Shown piece after piece: positions 12,201 through 25,530 of a stretch of DNA of 64,000 nucleotides. Where the stretch lies: contig PDHQ01000071.1 of assembly GCA_003339415.1 (NCBI GenBank), forward strand, positions 91,935 to 155,934. Direction: 5' to 3'. The notes beneath the pieces are model-generated. The model saw only the letters and a program-made list of their open reading frames with translations. It did no database searches and was not told where the DNA came from. The position numbers were made by a program, and so were the translations under genes. Source of the stretch: Ophiocordyceps camponoti-saundersi (nom. inval.). Lineage: Eukaryota; Ascomycota; Sordariomycetes; Hypocreales; Ophiocordycipitaceae. Each line of letters opens with the position of its first letter. The stretch's first letter is position 1.

Positions 12201-13512
12201 AAGAGACGACGCCTGACGTCGGGTCTGCCAACGAGGAGGACATGGCCGACGCGGTTGACGACGCGGCAGTCACCGAGATTTCCAACGAGCGCTGGATGCC
12301 GACGGTGCCGAAGCCGGTAGTCGTTGACGGCGACAACTCGCTCCTCGACGCCGACGGCGAGCTGAGGGCTGACGGCTTCTTCCGCCGTCCGTGGTACAAC
12401 TTCTTCGCGAACCAGACCATATTCGTCTTCTTCAGCATCTTCCAGATCGTGTACAGCCGCCTCGCGGAGCTCAAGGCCAGCAAATCTGCCGTCTTGCACG
12501 AAATTGATCGACTCACTCGCCCCAAGCCTGCTAGAGACATCGGCCTCGCTGATAGTGTCATGAGCTACTTTGACAAGAGCGACGACGCGGACAAGTTCTG
12601 GCCCAAGACGATGGAGCTGATTGAGGACTACATCACGGGCGAGGTGGAGGAGGCCCGGTACCAGGAGGTGCTTCGCCACTACTATCTCCGAGGCGGCTGG
12701 AAGCTTTATACGATTCAGGATCAGCTCAAGACGTTGTGTCGCCTTGCACTCACTTGCAGCAGCAACGACGCCAAGGAGAAGACGCCGGATCTGATTCATC
12801 AGTATTTTCTCAGCCGCGAAAAGGAGGAGACGAGTTACCAGACGGAGATTAGCGCACGAAAGTTTGCCGAGAAGTGCGTCAAGGACGGCGATCTCTTTGT
12901 TATCTGCTGGGTGAGTAAAGCCTTCATGACGTTGACGAAGTATCATCACTGACTGTGATGATGAATCAATAGTTCCCCCAGAAGTCTGAGGCTACTGCGC
13001 GCTGGCTGCAGCGCAACGACACGACTTTCTACATGGACGAGATGCAACTGCGTGAACGCTGGCAATACTACATATCATCGTATATTCGAGTCGAGCCTAC
13101 CGAAGGCATTCCGCGATCGAGGCTGCAGAAAGTAGTTCTCACTCGCAACTTGCCATCGGGCGACAGCGACTCGGACGAGGACAACGTTCCGAAGCCAGTC
13201 TCGTATGGAGAAAACTTGACGACTAGCATCTGCCTCAAGAGCTCCAAGATGGTGTGGGCGCCAGGAACGTCGGAGTTCTTCGTTTACGACCAGACGCCTA
13301 AGACGGCGGAGCGTCGCGTGCGCCGAGACAATGAACGGGAGGTGAGGCGCGCCATCCGTCAGGGCAAGCTGTTGGACAAGCTGGTGATGAATCCGCCTTG
13401 GGCTAAGGACATGGGCGACGAGGAGCTGCGCGAGATTAAGGATGGCTTTTCCGCCTGGGTTCAGGATGGGGTCGTGCCGGCAGGGAACGGCGATGGCGAG
13501 ACGGAGGACTGA
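8434..13512 (+). CDS. SIN3: Transcriptional corepressor SIN3
   Basis: Scaffold of the Rpd3/HDAC corepressor complexes. Six exons: 8434-9057, 9549-9649, 9705-10260, 10324-11154, 11207-12910 and 12973-13512, giving 1451 aa. The N terminus is Pro/Gln-rich. PAH1 lies at about residues 209-290 ([13 protein letters not shown]), PAH2 at 413-505 ([19 protein letters not shown]), PAH3 at 605-668, and the HDAC-interaction domain starts near 682 ([28 protein letters not shown]). A conserved C-terminal domain spans about 1095-1290. All joins keep the frame through conserved motifs. Intron 1 is long (491 nt) and contains a 93-bp C tract. The intron at 10261-10323 uses GC-AG borders (gcaagt donor) and falls inside PAH2. 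The acidic tail is rich in Glu and Asp. The gene is convergent with the thiolase at 14489. Confidence 0.95.
9164..9256 (+). repeat. Interrupted poly-C tract inside SIN3 intron 1
   Basis: 93 bp almost entirely C, broken only by a few T and one A. It sits in the 491-nt first intron. Proline-rich frames across it and glycine-rich frames on the other strand are artefacts of the tract. The length is likely variable and hard to sequence accurately. Confidence 0.9.
10261..10323 (+). other. GC-AG intron in SIN3 (PAH2)
   Basis: 63-nt intron with donor AAG|GCAAGT and acceptor CTGACAG|AAT. Removing exactly this segment fuses KIK to NRF in the conserved second PAH helix. GT donors nearby (10265, 10272) would shift the frame, and reading through hits a stop 12 bases in. 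Confidence 0.85.
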
Positions 13513-14488
13513 GATGGGGGGAAACATAATGTCATGGACCCTTTCATGTCCCTTCGTCTTGACCCCCCTTTTCTTTCCTTGCAAATGATGTTTTCAGTCT
13601 ACGCTGAGTTGTCCCTTGTTTGTTTTCTTTCCATGTTATACTTGGCTTTGATTTTTCTCTGCTGTCTTTGTTGTTCTGGCTATCAGAGGTCAGGTCATGC
13701 TAGCCTTGCGTACCGAGGTAGGTAGGCAGGAGAATGAAAACTCTTCAGTACCCTTCCGGCTACCTTTATGTGCTATGGAGAGAGAATATGGTGTCATGAC
13801 GAACGTGCGGTGGATGTCTCGGGGGCGTCCCTGACCTTGTTTGTCTCGGGGGATGAGTCAAGGCTGATGAATTGCTCTCTTTTTTTTTTGTTTTTTCAGA
13901 TTAGATGCTGATGGCATCGCGATGATCGAACGTCTGATCTGATCTGATGTGAGTGATGGATGGGGAGGATGGCGTGTGATGCTCGTTGCTGGCTGGGTCG
14001 CGTCACGACGCCTTCGTCCATCCCCCTCGTTAAGCCATTCCCCTAACGACTTGCATGTATGTATGTTTGTAGCCTCGTACGCCCCAGCGATGGAACTGTG
14101 CCGCGTATCTTCGGAGATCAGTCACACGACAACCCGGTCGACGAGGATCACTTGGTTTCATCAGTTGCTGATTACCTAGGTCGTGGGTGGCAAGGTAGTT
14201 GAGAAAGGGGATTGGTAGGTAGCTGGGACGGTGGAGAAAGTTGGGGCCTTGTCTCCTGTCGTGAGATGCCTCTTGGATGCCAGACAAGACAGTAACTGGC
14301 TGATTTGTCTTCTTTTCCCTTCCTTTTTCCCATCTCTCTACGTTTCTTGCCCGGGACGACGACCGGAAACCCGAGTTCCTCTGCGGGTTTTCTAAATCTC
14401 GGGCATGCAAACGCCTCTCTTCTTGTTTACCTACGTAGGTGATGCTCGATAATATTGAAACATACGACGGCAATCTCAGCCACCCCCG
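13513..14488. other. SIN3-thiolase convergent intergenic region
   Basis: 976 bp between two gene ends. It contains T-rich stretches, tandem TGATC/TCTGATC copies near 13933-13948, and CCTACGTAGGT/GTAGGTAGG-type motifs (13714-13727, 14430-14440). No gene or RNA seen. Confidence 0.5.
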
Positions 14489-15882
<1,394 letters not shown>

Positions 15883-16667
15883 GATTCGGGGCTCGGACGT
15901 GTCAATGAGGAGAGACAAGGTATTGTAATCTATCCCGTTCGCGGCGTCGAGTCAAGGCGTACGACCCTAACCCTGCTGCTTAATCAGCAGTCTGGAGATG
16001 GTGATGATCTGAGGCTGAGACCGAGAGGCGTTTACGGATAGTTGTGCCACATTCAAAGGGGTATCCGAGGAATATCTAGGGGATATCCCGGGGATATATC
16101 ATCGAGATGAGTGACTGACCAAGAGGATATGCAAAGTTGAAAAGACATGAATGAGCTGGAGCGAGTTGATGACCTCTGGGGAAGGGGAAGATGGAGGAAC
16201 TGAGGAAGAAAGGAAGTGATGGCAACCAACTCGGTCAAGGACGTATTATTTACTACGACCTATATACCCAGATAGTGTACGTATGAATGTGTATGTATGC
16301 ACACACATGCCTCCACGGATTACTCTCTTCCCGTACGGATGCATCAGGGACGATTGATACTGATTCTCCTCGGGCTAAGACACACAAATCTCTCCTGACG
16401 TGATTTACTGATCAACGACGATCGAGGAAAGCGTCCAAGGATGTAAGCATGTAAGTATGTAAGTAAGCTGTGAGAAGGAAGACCCATGGGCTATAAATTC
16501 TTTTCTTCTTGCTTGATTTCTAGGGGCTTGTTCAACTGCAACTCGGTTTTCAGTCTCGACAAACTACACACATACATACATACATACACATCATTGAGCA
16601 AGAGCCCTTTAAACATATGATTCGCTGAAGAAGAAGCTTCTTACAAAGCTAAGTTCAAGAAGCAACA
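15883..16667. promoter_or_regulatory. Divergent promoter region, thiolase / HR-PKS
   Basis: 785 bp between two start codons. On the PKS side there is a TATA-like element TATAAA at 16492-16497, about 170 bp before the PKS ATG, followed by pyrimidine-rich DNA and a CATA microsatellite at 16568-16590 in the presumed leader. On the thiolase side lies a cluster of GGATATC-like copies at 16060-16105. Binding sites for a specific factor were not recognised. Confidence 0.5.
16492..16497 (+). promoter_or_regulatory. TATA-like element of the HR-PKS
   Basis: CTATAAATT context on the + strand, about 170 bp upstream of the PKS start. Position and sequence fit a core promoter, but transcription start is not known. 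Confidence 0.45.
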
Positions 16668-19600
16668 ATGTCAGCCAAGGTTAACCACGTCAACGGCGAC
16701 GCAGGCCCAGAACCTCTCGCCATCGTCGGCATGGCAATGCGCCTCCCTGGAGGAGTGCGCAACGAGGACGATTTCTGGCGATTGCTCGTCGAGAAAAGAC
16801 ATGGATTGTGCCAAGTGCCAAAGAGTCGATTCAACATCCAAGGCTTCCATGACGCCGAGGGTCGGCCCGGAACTCTCCCCATGACCAAGGGTTACTTCTT
16901 GCAGGATGTCGACTTTGACCAAGTTGACCTCTCTTTCTCATCCCTCCGCAGGAAGGAGATGCAGTTCTTGGATCCGCAGATCCGACTGTTGTTAGAAGTC
17001 ACGTACGAGTGCATGGAGAATGCCGGAGTAACGTCATGGCAGGGTAGCAACGTCGGCTGCTACGTAGGTGCCTTCTTTTCGGAATGGGAGAGGGCACTGC
17101 TGGAAGACGAGCAAAGAACCAGCGAATATCAGTTACTCGGCTCGGATCCCATGATGCTTGCAAACCGGATTTCATACCAGTATGACCTTCACGGGCCTAG
17201 GTGAGTTTCCGCGTCTACCAGGCAAACATGAGCGCTGGCTGATTCACCGGGACTTAGTGTGACTGTCAAAACCGGCTGCTCTTCTTCCCTGGTCTGCTTA
17301 GACATGGCCTGCAGCTCTATCCGGAAAGGCGACTGTGACGGTGCACTGGTTTGCGGCACCAACATCATGTTATCGCCAGCGTCGACGTCTATACTCTCCA
17401 TTACTGGCGCACTATCTTCGTATGGGGCCTGCAGAACGTTCGATGCCTCGGCCCAGGGCTACGGTCGCGGCGAAGCCATCAACGCCATCTATGTCAAGAC
17501 GCTACGTCAAGCTATCAAGGACAATGACCCTATCCGGGCCGTGATCCGCGGGACTGCCACCGGCTGCGACGGTCTGACGCCCACAAATTCTACTCCGAAC
17601 TCTGAGCAGCAGTCGGCCTTGATACGCAGCACATATCAGCAGGCCGGCCTGAGAGACCTGTCCAAGACGGCCATCGTCGAGTGCCATGGCACGGGAACCC
17701 AAGTAGGTGACATAGCAGAGACCAAGGCAGTTGCAAGCTGTTTCGGCGAGAAGGGCATCGTCATAACATCGGTAAGCATGAGCACGTTTCTGCCATCACC
17801 TCGTCGTAAGCTCATCATGCCGGTCCAGGTGAAACCGAATATTGGACACGGCGAAGGCGCTGCCGGCATTACCAGCATCATCAAGGCTGTACTGACTCTG
17901 GAGCACCAAAAGGTGCCGCCGAATATCTTCTTTGAGACTCCCAACACCAAGAGTCAGCCAACATGCCCCCTCGGAGGCTTGATATTGCCTAGCATGCTGA
18001 CCGTCCATGCAGTCCCCTTCGAGAAATCCAACCTTCACGTACCGGTCGAGACGGAAGACTGGCCCGAGGACCGGGCCGAGAGAATCAGCATCAATGGCTT
18101 TGGCGTCGGTGGGACGAATGCGCACGTAAGAGCACCACCAAGGCCCGGGCGGTAACCGCACACGATGTTCGCTGATGAGGCTTCCCGAAAGGTCATCCTC
18201 GAGTCCCTGCACCAATACCACACGGGGAAGCCGGCAAACGCTCACGTCAACGGCGACGACAAGACCGAGCCGGGAGACGATGACCATCACCTTTTGCTGT
18301 TTTCGGCCCACAACGAGGCGTCGGTCACTGGATCCGTCGGAAGGCATAGGCAGCATCTCGAGGCTGGCAGCGCATCGTCGCTCAAGGACGTGGCCTACAC
18401 GCTGGCCCACAGGCGCGACCACAAGACGCATCGAACGTACGCCGTAGTCGACAGCAACAGTCTCTCGCTCGAGGCGCCGAGTCCGATCGCGGCCGACTCA
18501 ACCCCGGCCGTGGGCTGGATCTTCACCGGCCAAGGCGCACAGTGGCCCGGAATGGCGGCCGAGCTCCTCGACTCCAACCCCGTCTTCCGGCAGACGATTG
18601 AGAGGCTGGATCGCTTTCTAGCCGGCCTGCCGACGCCACCTTCTTGGACGATTCGAGGTGACTAGCCTTTCCTCTCCTCTACCGGCAGCTGGTCTTGACA
18701 CGGGCTCTCGCAGATGAGCTCGGCAAGGCTGCTTCCGACAGCAGAGTAGGCGCTGCCGAACTGAGCCCTCCTCTATGCGCCGCCCTGCAAATCGGGCTGG
18801 TCGACGTCCTCCGATCGTGGGACGTGAGGCCGGACTTTGTGCTCGGGCATTCTATCGGTGAGATAGCAGCAGCGTACGCCAGCAGCGCCTTCACCGCCGA
18901 GGCTGCCATGGCAATAGCCTACTTCCGTGGCCTCTCGCTGCCGGCAAGGGAGGGATCGATGGCAGCCGTAGGACTCGGATCGGACGAGACGGCGACCTTC
19001 CTGGGGCCAGGCGTCGTCGTGGCGTGTGAGAACAGCCAAGAGTCGGTGACCATCTCGGGCGACACAGACAGGGTCGAGGAAGCGCTTGGGCGCATCAAAG
19101 AGAAGCGCCCAGGCGTCTTTTCGCGGCCGCTTAACGTCAAGAGAGCCTTTCACTCAGGTATGACACATACATACATACTACCACCTAACTGCCGACCTTG
19201 GTGGGTAGGCAGGCAGGTCGTGAACGACGACTAACATGGGGTCAGAACACATGAACGAAAAGGCTTCCTCTTATGAGAAGAGCTTGAAGCCGTACGTCGT
19301 CGTCGAGAGCGACTCGGTCAAGATACCCTACTATTCTTCCGTCTACGCAGAGAGGCTTTTGGACGGTCAACGTCTCGGACCCTCTTACTGGCGCGACAAC
19401 CTTCAAAAGCCCGTCCTCTTCAACAAGGCCCTCCGGTCGGCGCTCTCGGGCCGAGACAAGAACTGTCTCCTCGTCGAGATCGGGCCGCACCCGTCGCTTC
19501 GTGGGCCGATGATCCAAATCCTTAGGGACATGGGGCGGACGGACGACGTTTGCCTGGGCTCCCTGATCAGAGGCCAGGACTGCCGGACCAGCCTCCTCGG

Positions 19601-22600
19601 CCTCGCTGGCAAGATGTTCCAGCACAAGGTCGACCTGGACCTCTTGGCCGTGTGCCCCGCGGGTACTTTCACGAGGAAGCTTCCGCCCTACCACTGGACA
19701 AGGGAACAGGTGCCGTTGGCAGAGCCGAGGGCGTCGCGCGAGCTGAGGAACCGCGAGTACCCGCCGCACGAGCTGCTCGGCGTCAGAGTCTTTGACCTCT
19801 CCGACGAGCCGGTGTGGAGGAACAGGCTGGCGACCGAGAGAATGCCTTGGCTCTTGGGACACAAGGTCGAAAACCAAGTCGTCTTTCCAGCGGCCGCCTT
19901 CGTCTGCGTCGTTGGCGAGGCCTTGAGGCAACTTGATGGCCATCCGGGCTTCGAGTTGAGAAATGTCCGGTTCTTGAAAGCCATGATGCTAACTCAGGAT
20001 CGTGATCTGGAGCTGGTGACCAGGCTCCGCTCGCCGACTTCGACCGTGTCAGGCTGGCGCGACTTCGCCATCAGCTCCTTTGACGGGAGGAAATGGACTA
20101 TTCGTTGCACCGGTGAAGCGAGGCCGCTGGACAAGGCGTCGGCCTGCCCTCGAGCCGACCAAGTGCCGAACCTTCCTCGACGCGTGAGCGAGGATTATTG
20201 GTACCACGCTACGGGTTCAACTACGGCGGCGGCTTCAGGGCGATGCGATCCATATCCGCGGGCACGATGGAGGGCTCGGCCGTTGCCACGGTTCCGTCAT
20301 ATGGCGGCTACATCTTGCATCCCGCCACCTTGGACAATGTCCTGCAGCTGTTTTCCGTCATCATGGCCCGTGGACTGGGCCGCAACTTGGGCGATCTCGA
20401 ATTGCCGGCGGTGGCGGACCGAATCGTCATTCGTCCTGTCGACCCGGGTCAAGACCTTACAGTGGTAGGGAGACAAGTCCAAGTCAACGGCCGCAAGGCC
20501 TGCACCTTGGTGGCCCAGCAAGGGGGCAGGCAGCTGCTGCACCTGGAAAACATCCAATGCTTTGCCATACCGGGTACGAATGCGTCGCCGGAAGACTCGA
20601 TGCTCTTCTCCCATCTTGAATGGAGGCCGCACGCAGACTTGGCCGACTTGGGCAGTCTGCTCCCCGAGGTGAGAAGCTCCGATTGCGACGATCCGCGGCT
20701 CCGGGAGCTTGTCCTCCTATACTGCATCGACCACATTGACCGTATGAAGCCGGCCGACTTTTGGTTGCCTCACGTGTCCAAGCATCTGGACTGGATGAAG
20801 AGGTTCGCCAAACGGAACGAGCCTACCAACCAAAGCCTCTTCCGGCTGACGAGGCGAGAGAGAGCGTCCAGGATAGGAGCGCTGGTTTCGGATGAGAGAA
20901 GTACGACGAACCTGTTCAAAGCCGTCAACGCGGTGTTCACGGCATCCCTGGCCGCCACGACAAAAGCCCCGATGAAACCGCTGGAGGTGCTCCTCAGAGA
21001 TAACCTGCTCGGCAACTTGTACGATGACTTACTGAGCCAATGCAACGTCTCGCCTGTGATCCAAGTCATTAGCCACACGAACCCCAATCTCAAGATCCTG
21101 GAAGTGGGAGGCGGCACCGGTAGCCTGACGAAATCTTGCCTCGACGCCCTCCACTCTCGCGGCGAGCAGTTCTACGGCTCCTACACCTTCACCGACATCT
21201 CGCACGGCTTCTTGGCGTCGGCAAAGAAGCGGTTCCGCGCACACTCGAGACTCGATTTCAAGATACTCGACCTCGAGACGGATCCGGTCGAACAGGGGTT
21301 CGTGCTCGACAGTTACGACCTCGTCGTCGCGTCAGACGTATGGCAGACTTCCCCCTTTCATCTCAATCCTCCTCCTCGCTTCTTCAGGTCCGTTGACTAG
21401 CTCTTGCAGGTCGTTCACGCCACTACAAACCTGCAGGCATCGCTGACCCGTCTGAGAAGGCTCCTCAAGCCGACGGGGCGGCTGCTCATGATCGACCAGT
21501 GCGACGGTCAGTTCACCTCCTGTTCTGTTTTTTTTTTGTCGGCTTTCCTGCCTATCTACCCGTCTACCCACCTACGGCGTGCATACAACATGCATTGTGC
21601 GTATACATGTTCGATCATACAGCTGATTCTGGTCCTGTAGAGGGGACAATACCCGTAACCTACATTTTCGTGAGTCCGGAGCTTTGGCCGAACAGCGCCC
21701 CTCTCTCTGATCCGAGTTTTGTCCTCACCACTTACATACACGTCTCTTAGGGCTTCTTCCCCGGCTGGTGGCTCGGTGAGGCCGACGGGCGGGTGCATCA
21801 CCCTATGGTGTCCAAGGAGCGATGGTGCAAAGAGATGAGGCTTGCCGGTTTCGAAGAGCCAAATGTCGTTTCCTTGAAAAGCCACGCAATGTTCGTCGCA
21901 TCCTGTGCTCGGGAGCCTTCACAAGCCCAATCGACGAGGGTAAGCTTAGTTTGCCACGCTCACGACGGGCCTCTTGTCGAGGAGATGAAGGCGAGTCTCT
22001 CGAGTCTTGGCATTGCCTGCGACGTCTGTCCGTTTGGAGCATCCTTGCCGTCCGATGGGCAGAGCATTGTGTGCCTGCTGGACCTCGACGACCGACGCGA
22101 GCCCCTTGTCCATGACATGGACGCGACCGCGTTTGAGACCCTTTTCGGCTACCTGAGAGGAGTCAAGGACAAGACGATATGGCTCACGCGTCCGTGCCAG
22201 TACGACTGCCAGGACCCGAGATATTCCATGATCTTGGGTCTGGCTCGGACCTTTCGCCGGGAGCTCAGTCAATCCTTTTACACCGTCGAGGTCGACCAGG
22301 CACACGGCAGCATCGCGTCCTCCATCGACTTGGTGGCCCGCTTGCTACAGGATACCGGTGGCACGCTGCTTGACGTGGAATACGCGGTCAGCCGCGGCCA
22401 GGTACACGTTCCCCGGATGATCCGGCAGACCACATCGGACGCCTTTGCGGAGACGCGTGACAAGACGGGTTTATCGACGGTCAGGTTGACCAAGAGAAGT
22501 GCCTCCTCTTCTGACCCGTTGGAATGGGTCGAGACAGGACTTGACAGGCCCGGCCACGGCGAGGTACTTATTCAAGTCAAGGCCATGAGCCTTAACTTTA

Positions 22601-22612
22601 AGGTTGGTATAT

Positions 22613-22678
<66 letters not shown>

Positions 22679-25036
22679 ATCCCCCCTCTTTCTTCTCCTT
22701 CATGCGACTGACCCAGAAACCCCCCTTGATAGGACGTCATGCACTGGTCGGGCCTCATCGAGATGCCGCAGAATTTCACTTTAGGCTTTGATTGCAGCGG
22801 CGTCGTCGTCGAGGTCGGACCCGGCGTCGAGAGCACATTATCAGTAGGTGACCGCGTCATGTGCATGACAGTTGGAGCTTTCGCTTCCTTCCTCACTGCT
22901 TCCGAAGAATCTTGTTGCAAGCTTGATGATGGCATGACCTTCGAGCAAGCGGCCAGCGTGCCGACCATTTACACCACTGTCGTAGAAGCCTTGGTCGAGC
23001 TCGCGAGACTGAAGCGAGGACAGGTGAGAAGTCTGATCTCTCGCGCGAGAATGGCGCTCCCTGGCGACCAAATAGTCGGTCCTCATACACTCGGCATGCG
23101 GTGGCGTCGGCCTAGCTGCTATTGAGGTGGCGCGCATGCTCGGCGGCGAGGTCAGTTTCCCTTTCTGCCCCCCATCTCTACCTCTTCGTCCCCCTGTGTG
23201 CGCGTCAGAGAAAGTTCCTCACATCGAAATAGATCTACTGCACGACAGGCAGCGACAAAAAGCGTAGATATCTGACGGACCAGGTCGGCATCCCGCCCTC
23301 ACGCATATTTAGCTCCCGGGACGCATCGTTCGCACGCGACTTGATGCAGTCTACGGGCGGCACTGGCGTCGATGTCGTCCTCAACTCTCTGTCCGGCGAG
23401 CTCCTCCAAGCCTCGTGGGCGTGCGTCGCCGCGGGCGGGACCATGGTGGAGTTGGGCAAGACGGATATTCTCGGTCGTGCAAGTCTGCCCATGATGCCCT
23501 TTGCAGAGAGCCGAACGTTCACTAGCATGGACGGGCAAGCGCTCATGACCAAGCACAAGTGCTGGGCTGGGAGGTAAGTCGGCGCCGCAGCTGCTGACCG
23601 GCCATCCCGTCACTGACGTTGAGGTTCCCCCAAAGTCTCTTGAAAAGGACGATGGGTTGGATGCGGTCAGGTCACCTCAAGCCCCCGCCAGTAACCAAGC
23701 TATGGGAGGCCGACCAGATGCTCGAGGCCCTCGGGGACCTCCGGCGCGGACAACATATCGGCAAGATGGTGGTGCGCATGCCCGACGATGCGTCGGGCCT
23801 CGCGTCTGCCTGGCAGAGGCCGCAAAGACGCATGCGCCCCGATAGGTGCTATCTCATCGTTGGCGGTCTGGGTGGCATCGGCCGCGCGGTAGCCAGTTGG
23901 TTCGTCGAAAAGGGCGCTCGGCATCTCATATTCCTGTCGCCATCAGCGAGGTCGAGCCCCGAAGTCGATAGTTTCCTTGACGAGCTGACGTCGCAGGGCT
24001 GTCAGTCTCAGCTGATTGAGGGTAGCGTCTGCGAGCTGGACGACGTCGAGAGGGCCGTCAAAACTGCGGCCAGGCCCATAGCCGGCGTCGTGAACCTTGC
24101 CATGAGAATCAAGGTGAGCAGGCCCTTCCCCCCTCACCCCATCCAAGCCGACAACCCTGAACGTCTCGACGGCAGAGCACCTCGTTGGACAGTATGAAGT
24201 TGGCAGACTGGACCGTGGCCGTGAAGCCCAAGGTCCTGGGCACGTGGAATATTGACAAGGCCTTGTCTTCGGCCGAGCTCGACTTCTTCGTCCTGACCTC
24301 GTCCATAAATGGTTACGTTGGCTACCCAGGTGAAGCCAGCTACAACGCTGCCTCCACTTTCCAAGATTCCTTTGTGCAGTATAGACAAAGAAAGGGCCTT
24401 GTTGCGTCTGTCGTCGACGTAGGGATGGTAGGAGACAACGGCTACGTCGCCAGGAACCGGTCTCTCGTGGACGCCTTCCGGCGGTTCGGTCTCAGGGAGC
24501 TCGATGAGCGGCACGTGCTCGATGCGATCGACCTGGCCATCCAGAGGTCCAGGCCGGCGCCGACGACGGCCTGTCGCTTGACCGTCCCGAGCCACATCAT
24601 GCTCGGGCTCGTCGGAAGCAGATTTACAGCATCCGAAAATGACGTCCGCCTCCACGCTTGGCGGAACAAGGAATCGACCGGCGGCGAATGTCAAGATGGG
24701 GAAGCGCCCAAGGACAAGCTGGACATGTTGCTGGCTTCGGCCAGGGAACAGCCGTCTGCTCTGGAGGGAGAGGCAGCGGCGGCCGTCTTCACGACGAGCG
24801 TCATAGCCTCATTCGCCACCGTCGTCGGCAGAGATGCTGGCGCCATCGATGCCGGCCAGTCGCCCGTTGCTCTTGGCCTCGACTCGCTCTTGGTCGTCGA
24901 GATGCGTAGCAATATCTGGAGAAAGTTTGGCGTGAGGCTGCCGACTGTGACTCTCAGGGAGAGCCCGACGTTTACCGACTTGGCCGAAGTCGTGCGGTTG
25001 GCGGTGGTGGAGAGGCTGACGACGAAGGGCGGATGA
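16668..25036 (+). CDS. Highly reducing polyketide synthase, KS-AT-DH-CMeT-ER-KR-ACP, with apparent frameshift
   Basis: Iterative type I HR-PKS. Exons: 16668-17200, 17258-17771, 17829-17952, 18013-18125, 18192-18657, 18714-19157, 19246-21337, 21410-21506, 21641-21669, 21751-22602, 22733-23023, 23076-23150, 23233-23573, 23636-24113, 24176-25036; about 2,436 aa. KS has the active Cys (TGCSSSL) and both His (ECHGTGT, NIGHGEG). AT has GHSIGE. DH has a His motif (GHKVENQVVFP, Asn where Gly is usual) and HPATLD. CMeT has EVGGGTG. ER has the Rossmann motif SACGGVGLAA. KR has GGLGGIG and Ser/Tyr of the catalytic set. ACP has the pantetheine Ser in LGLDSLL. No thioesterase. Spliced length is one base short of a multiple of three: the frame changes between 20205 and 20212 inside DH, with no intron able to explain it. 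Either a recent inactivating deletion or a sequence error. No tailoring genes adjoin it; product unknown. Confidence 0.88.
20205..20212 (+). other. Frame change inside the PKS DH domain
   Basis: Upstream of this point DH homology (EDYWYHA) is read in the frame of 19246; downstream the conserved block YGFNYGGGF and HPATLD is read in the frame of 20210. The two meet without a gap, so one base is missing or two are extra. A GTGAGC...TTCAG pair at 20184-20238 would remove conserved residues and enter the wrong frame. Confidence 0.8.
22613..22678 (+). repeat. (CT)n microsatellite in a PKS intron
   Basis: 66 bp of nearly pure CT repeat, broken twice by A, filling half of the 130-nt intron at 22603-22732 just before the ER domain. 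The donor (GTTGGT) is weak and the repeat forms a very long polypyrimidine stretch upstream of the branch-like GACTGAC. Confidence 0.9.
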
Positions 25037-25530
25037 GTTTGTCGTTGTTCATGTCTGCCCATTACGTAGGTACCTACCTACCTAGGCAGTCAGTTGCGAG
25101 ACTCATCTTGTCCGCCTACTGCCTGTTACTGGAATCCTCTCTGTTTGACTTGATATTCTGTAGATGCATGTTCGTAGGTCGTCTCTTGTTCACTCCGAGG
25201 CTGTATGTATGTACATACATACATACATACGGATTATATACCTACCTAACCATGACGACGAGAGTTGACGAGCTCAGTCCCTCCTGTTCCTTGCAGTTGC
25301 AGGCCACCTTCCAGCCACCTGATTTGACGCTGCCCAATGAGCTGTTGGGATGGTGATAAAGAGAGAAGAGAGGGGGGGAGAAAATGAGGGGCAAGTGCAG
25401 CTCGGAATACGAGATCTGCCTTCCTCCATTCTCCTTTTCTCCCTGTCTCTCTCTCTCTGTCTCTCTGCTGCCAAGAAAATCCGCCCCCCCTCCCCTCTCT
25501 GTGCCAAGAAAACCATCATCGTCGGTCATC
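25037..25530. other. PKS-PhoD intergenic region
   Basis: 494 bp. It holds two CCTACCTAGG-type motifs (25073-25086), a TACA microsatellite at 25202-25230 followed by GGAT, and a CT-rich leader before the start at 25531. No gene seen. Confidence 0.5.

Noticed and set aside
15960..15972. Telomere-like CCCTAACCCT, and TTAGGG at 29367
   Set aside because: Single or one-and-a-half units only; not an array.
20184..20238. A GTGAGC...TTCAG intron to explain the PKS frame change
   Set aside because: It would delete conserved DH residues and leads into the wrong frame (55 nt; 2 mod 3 is needed).
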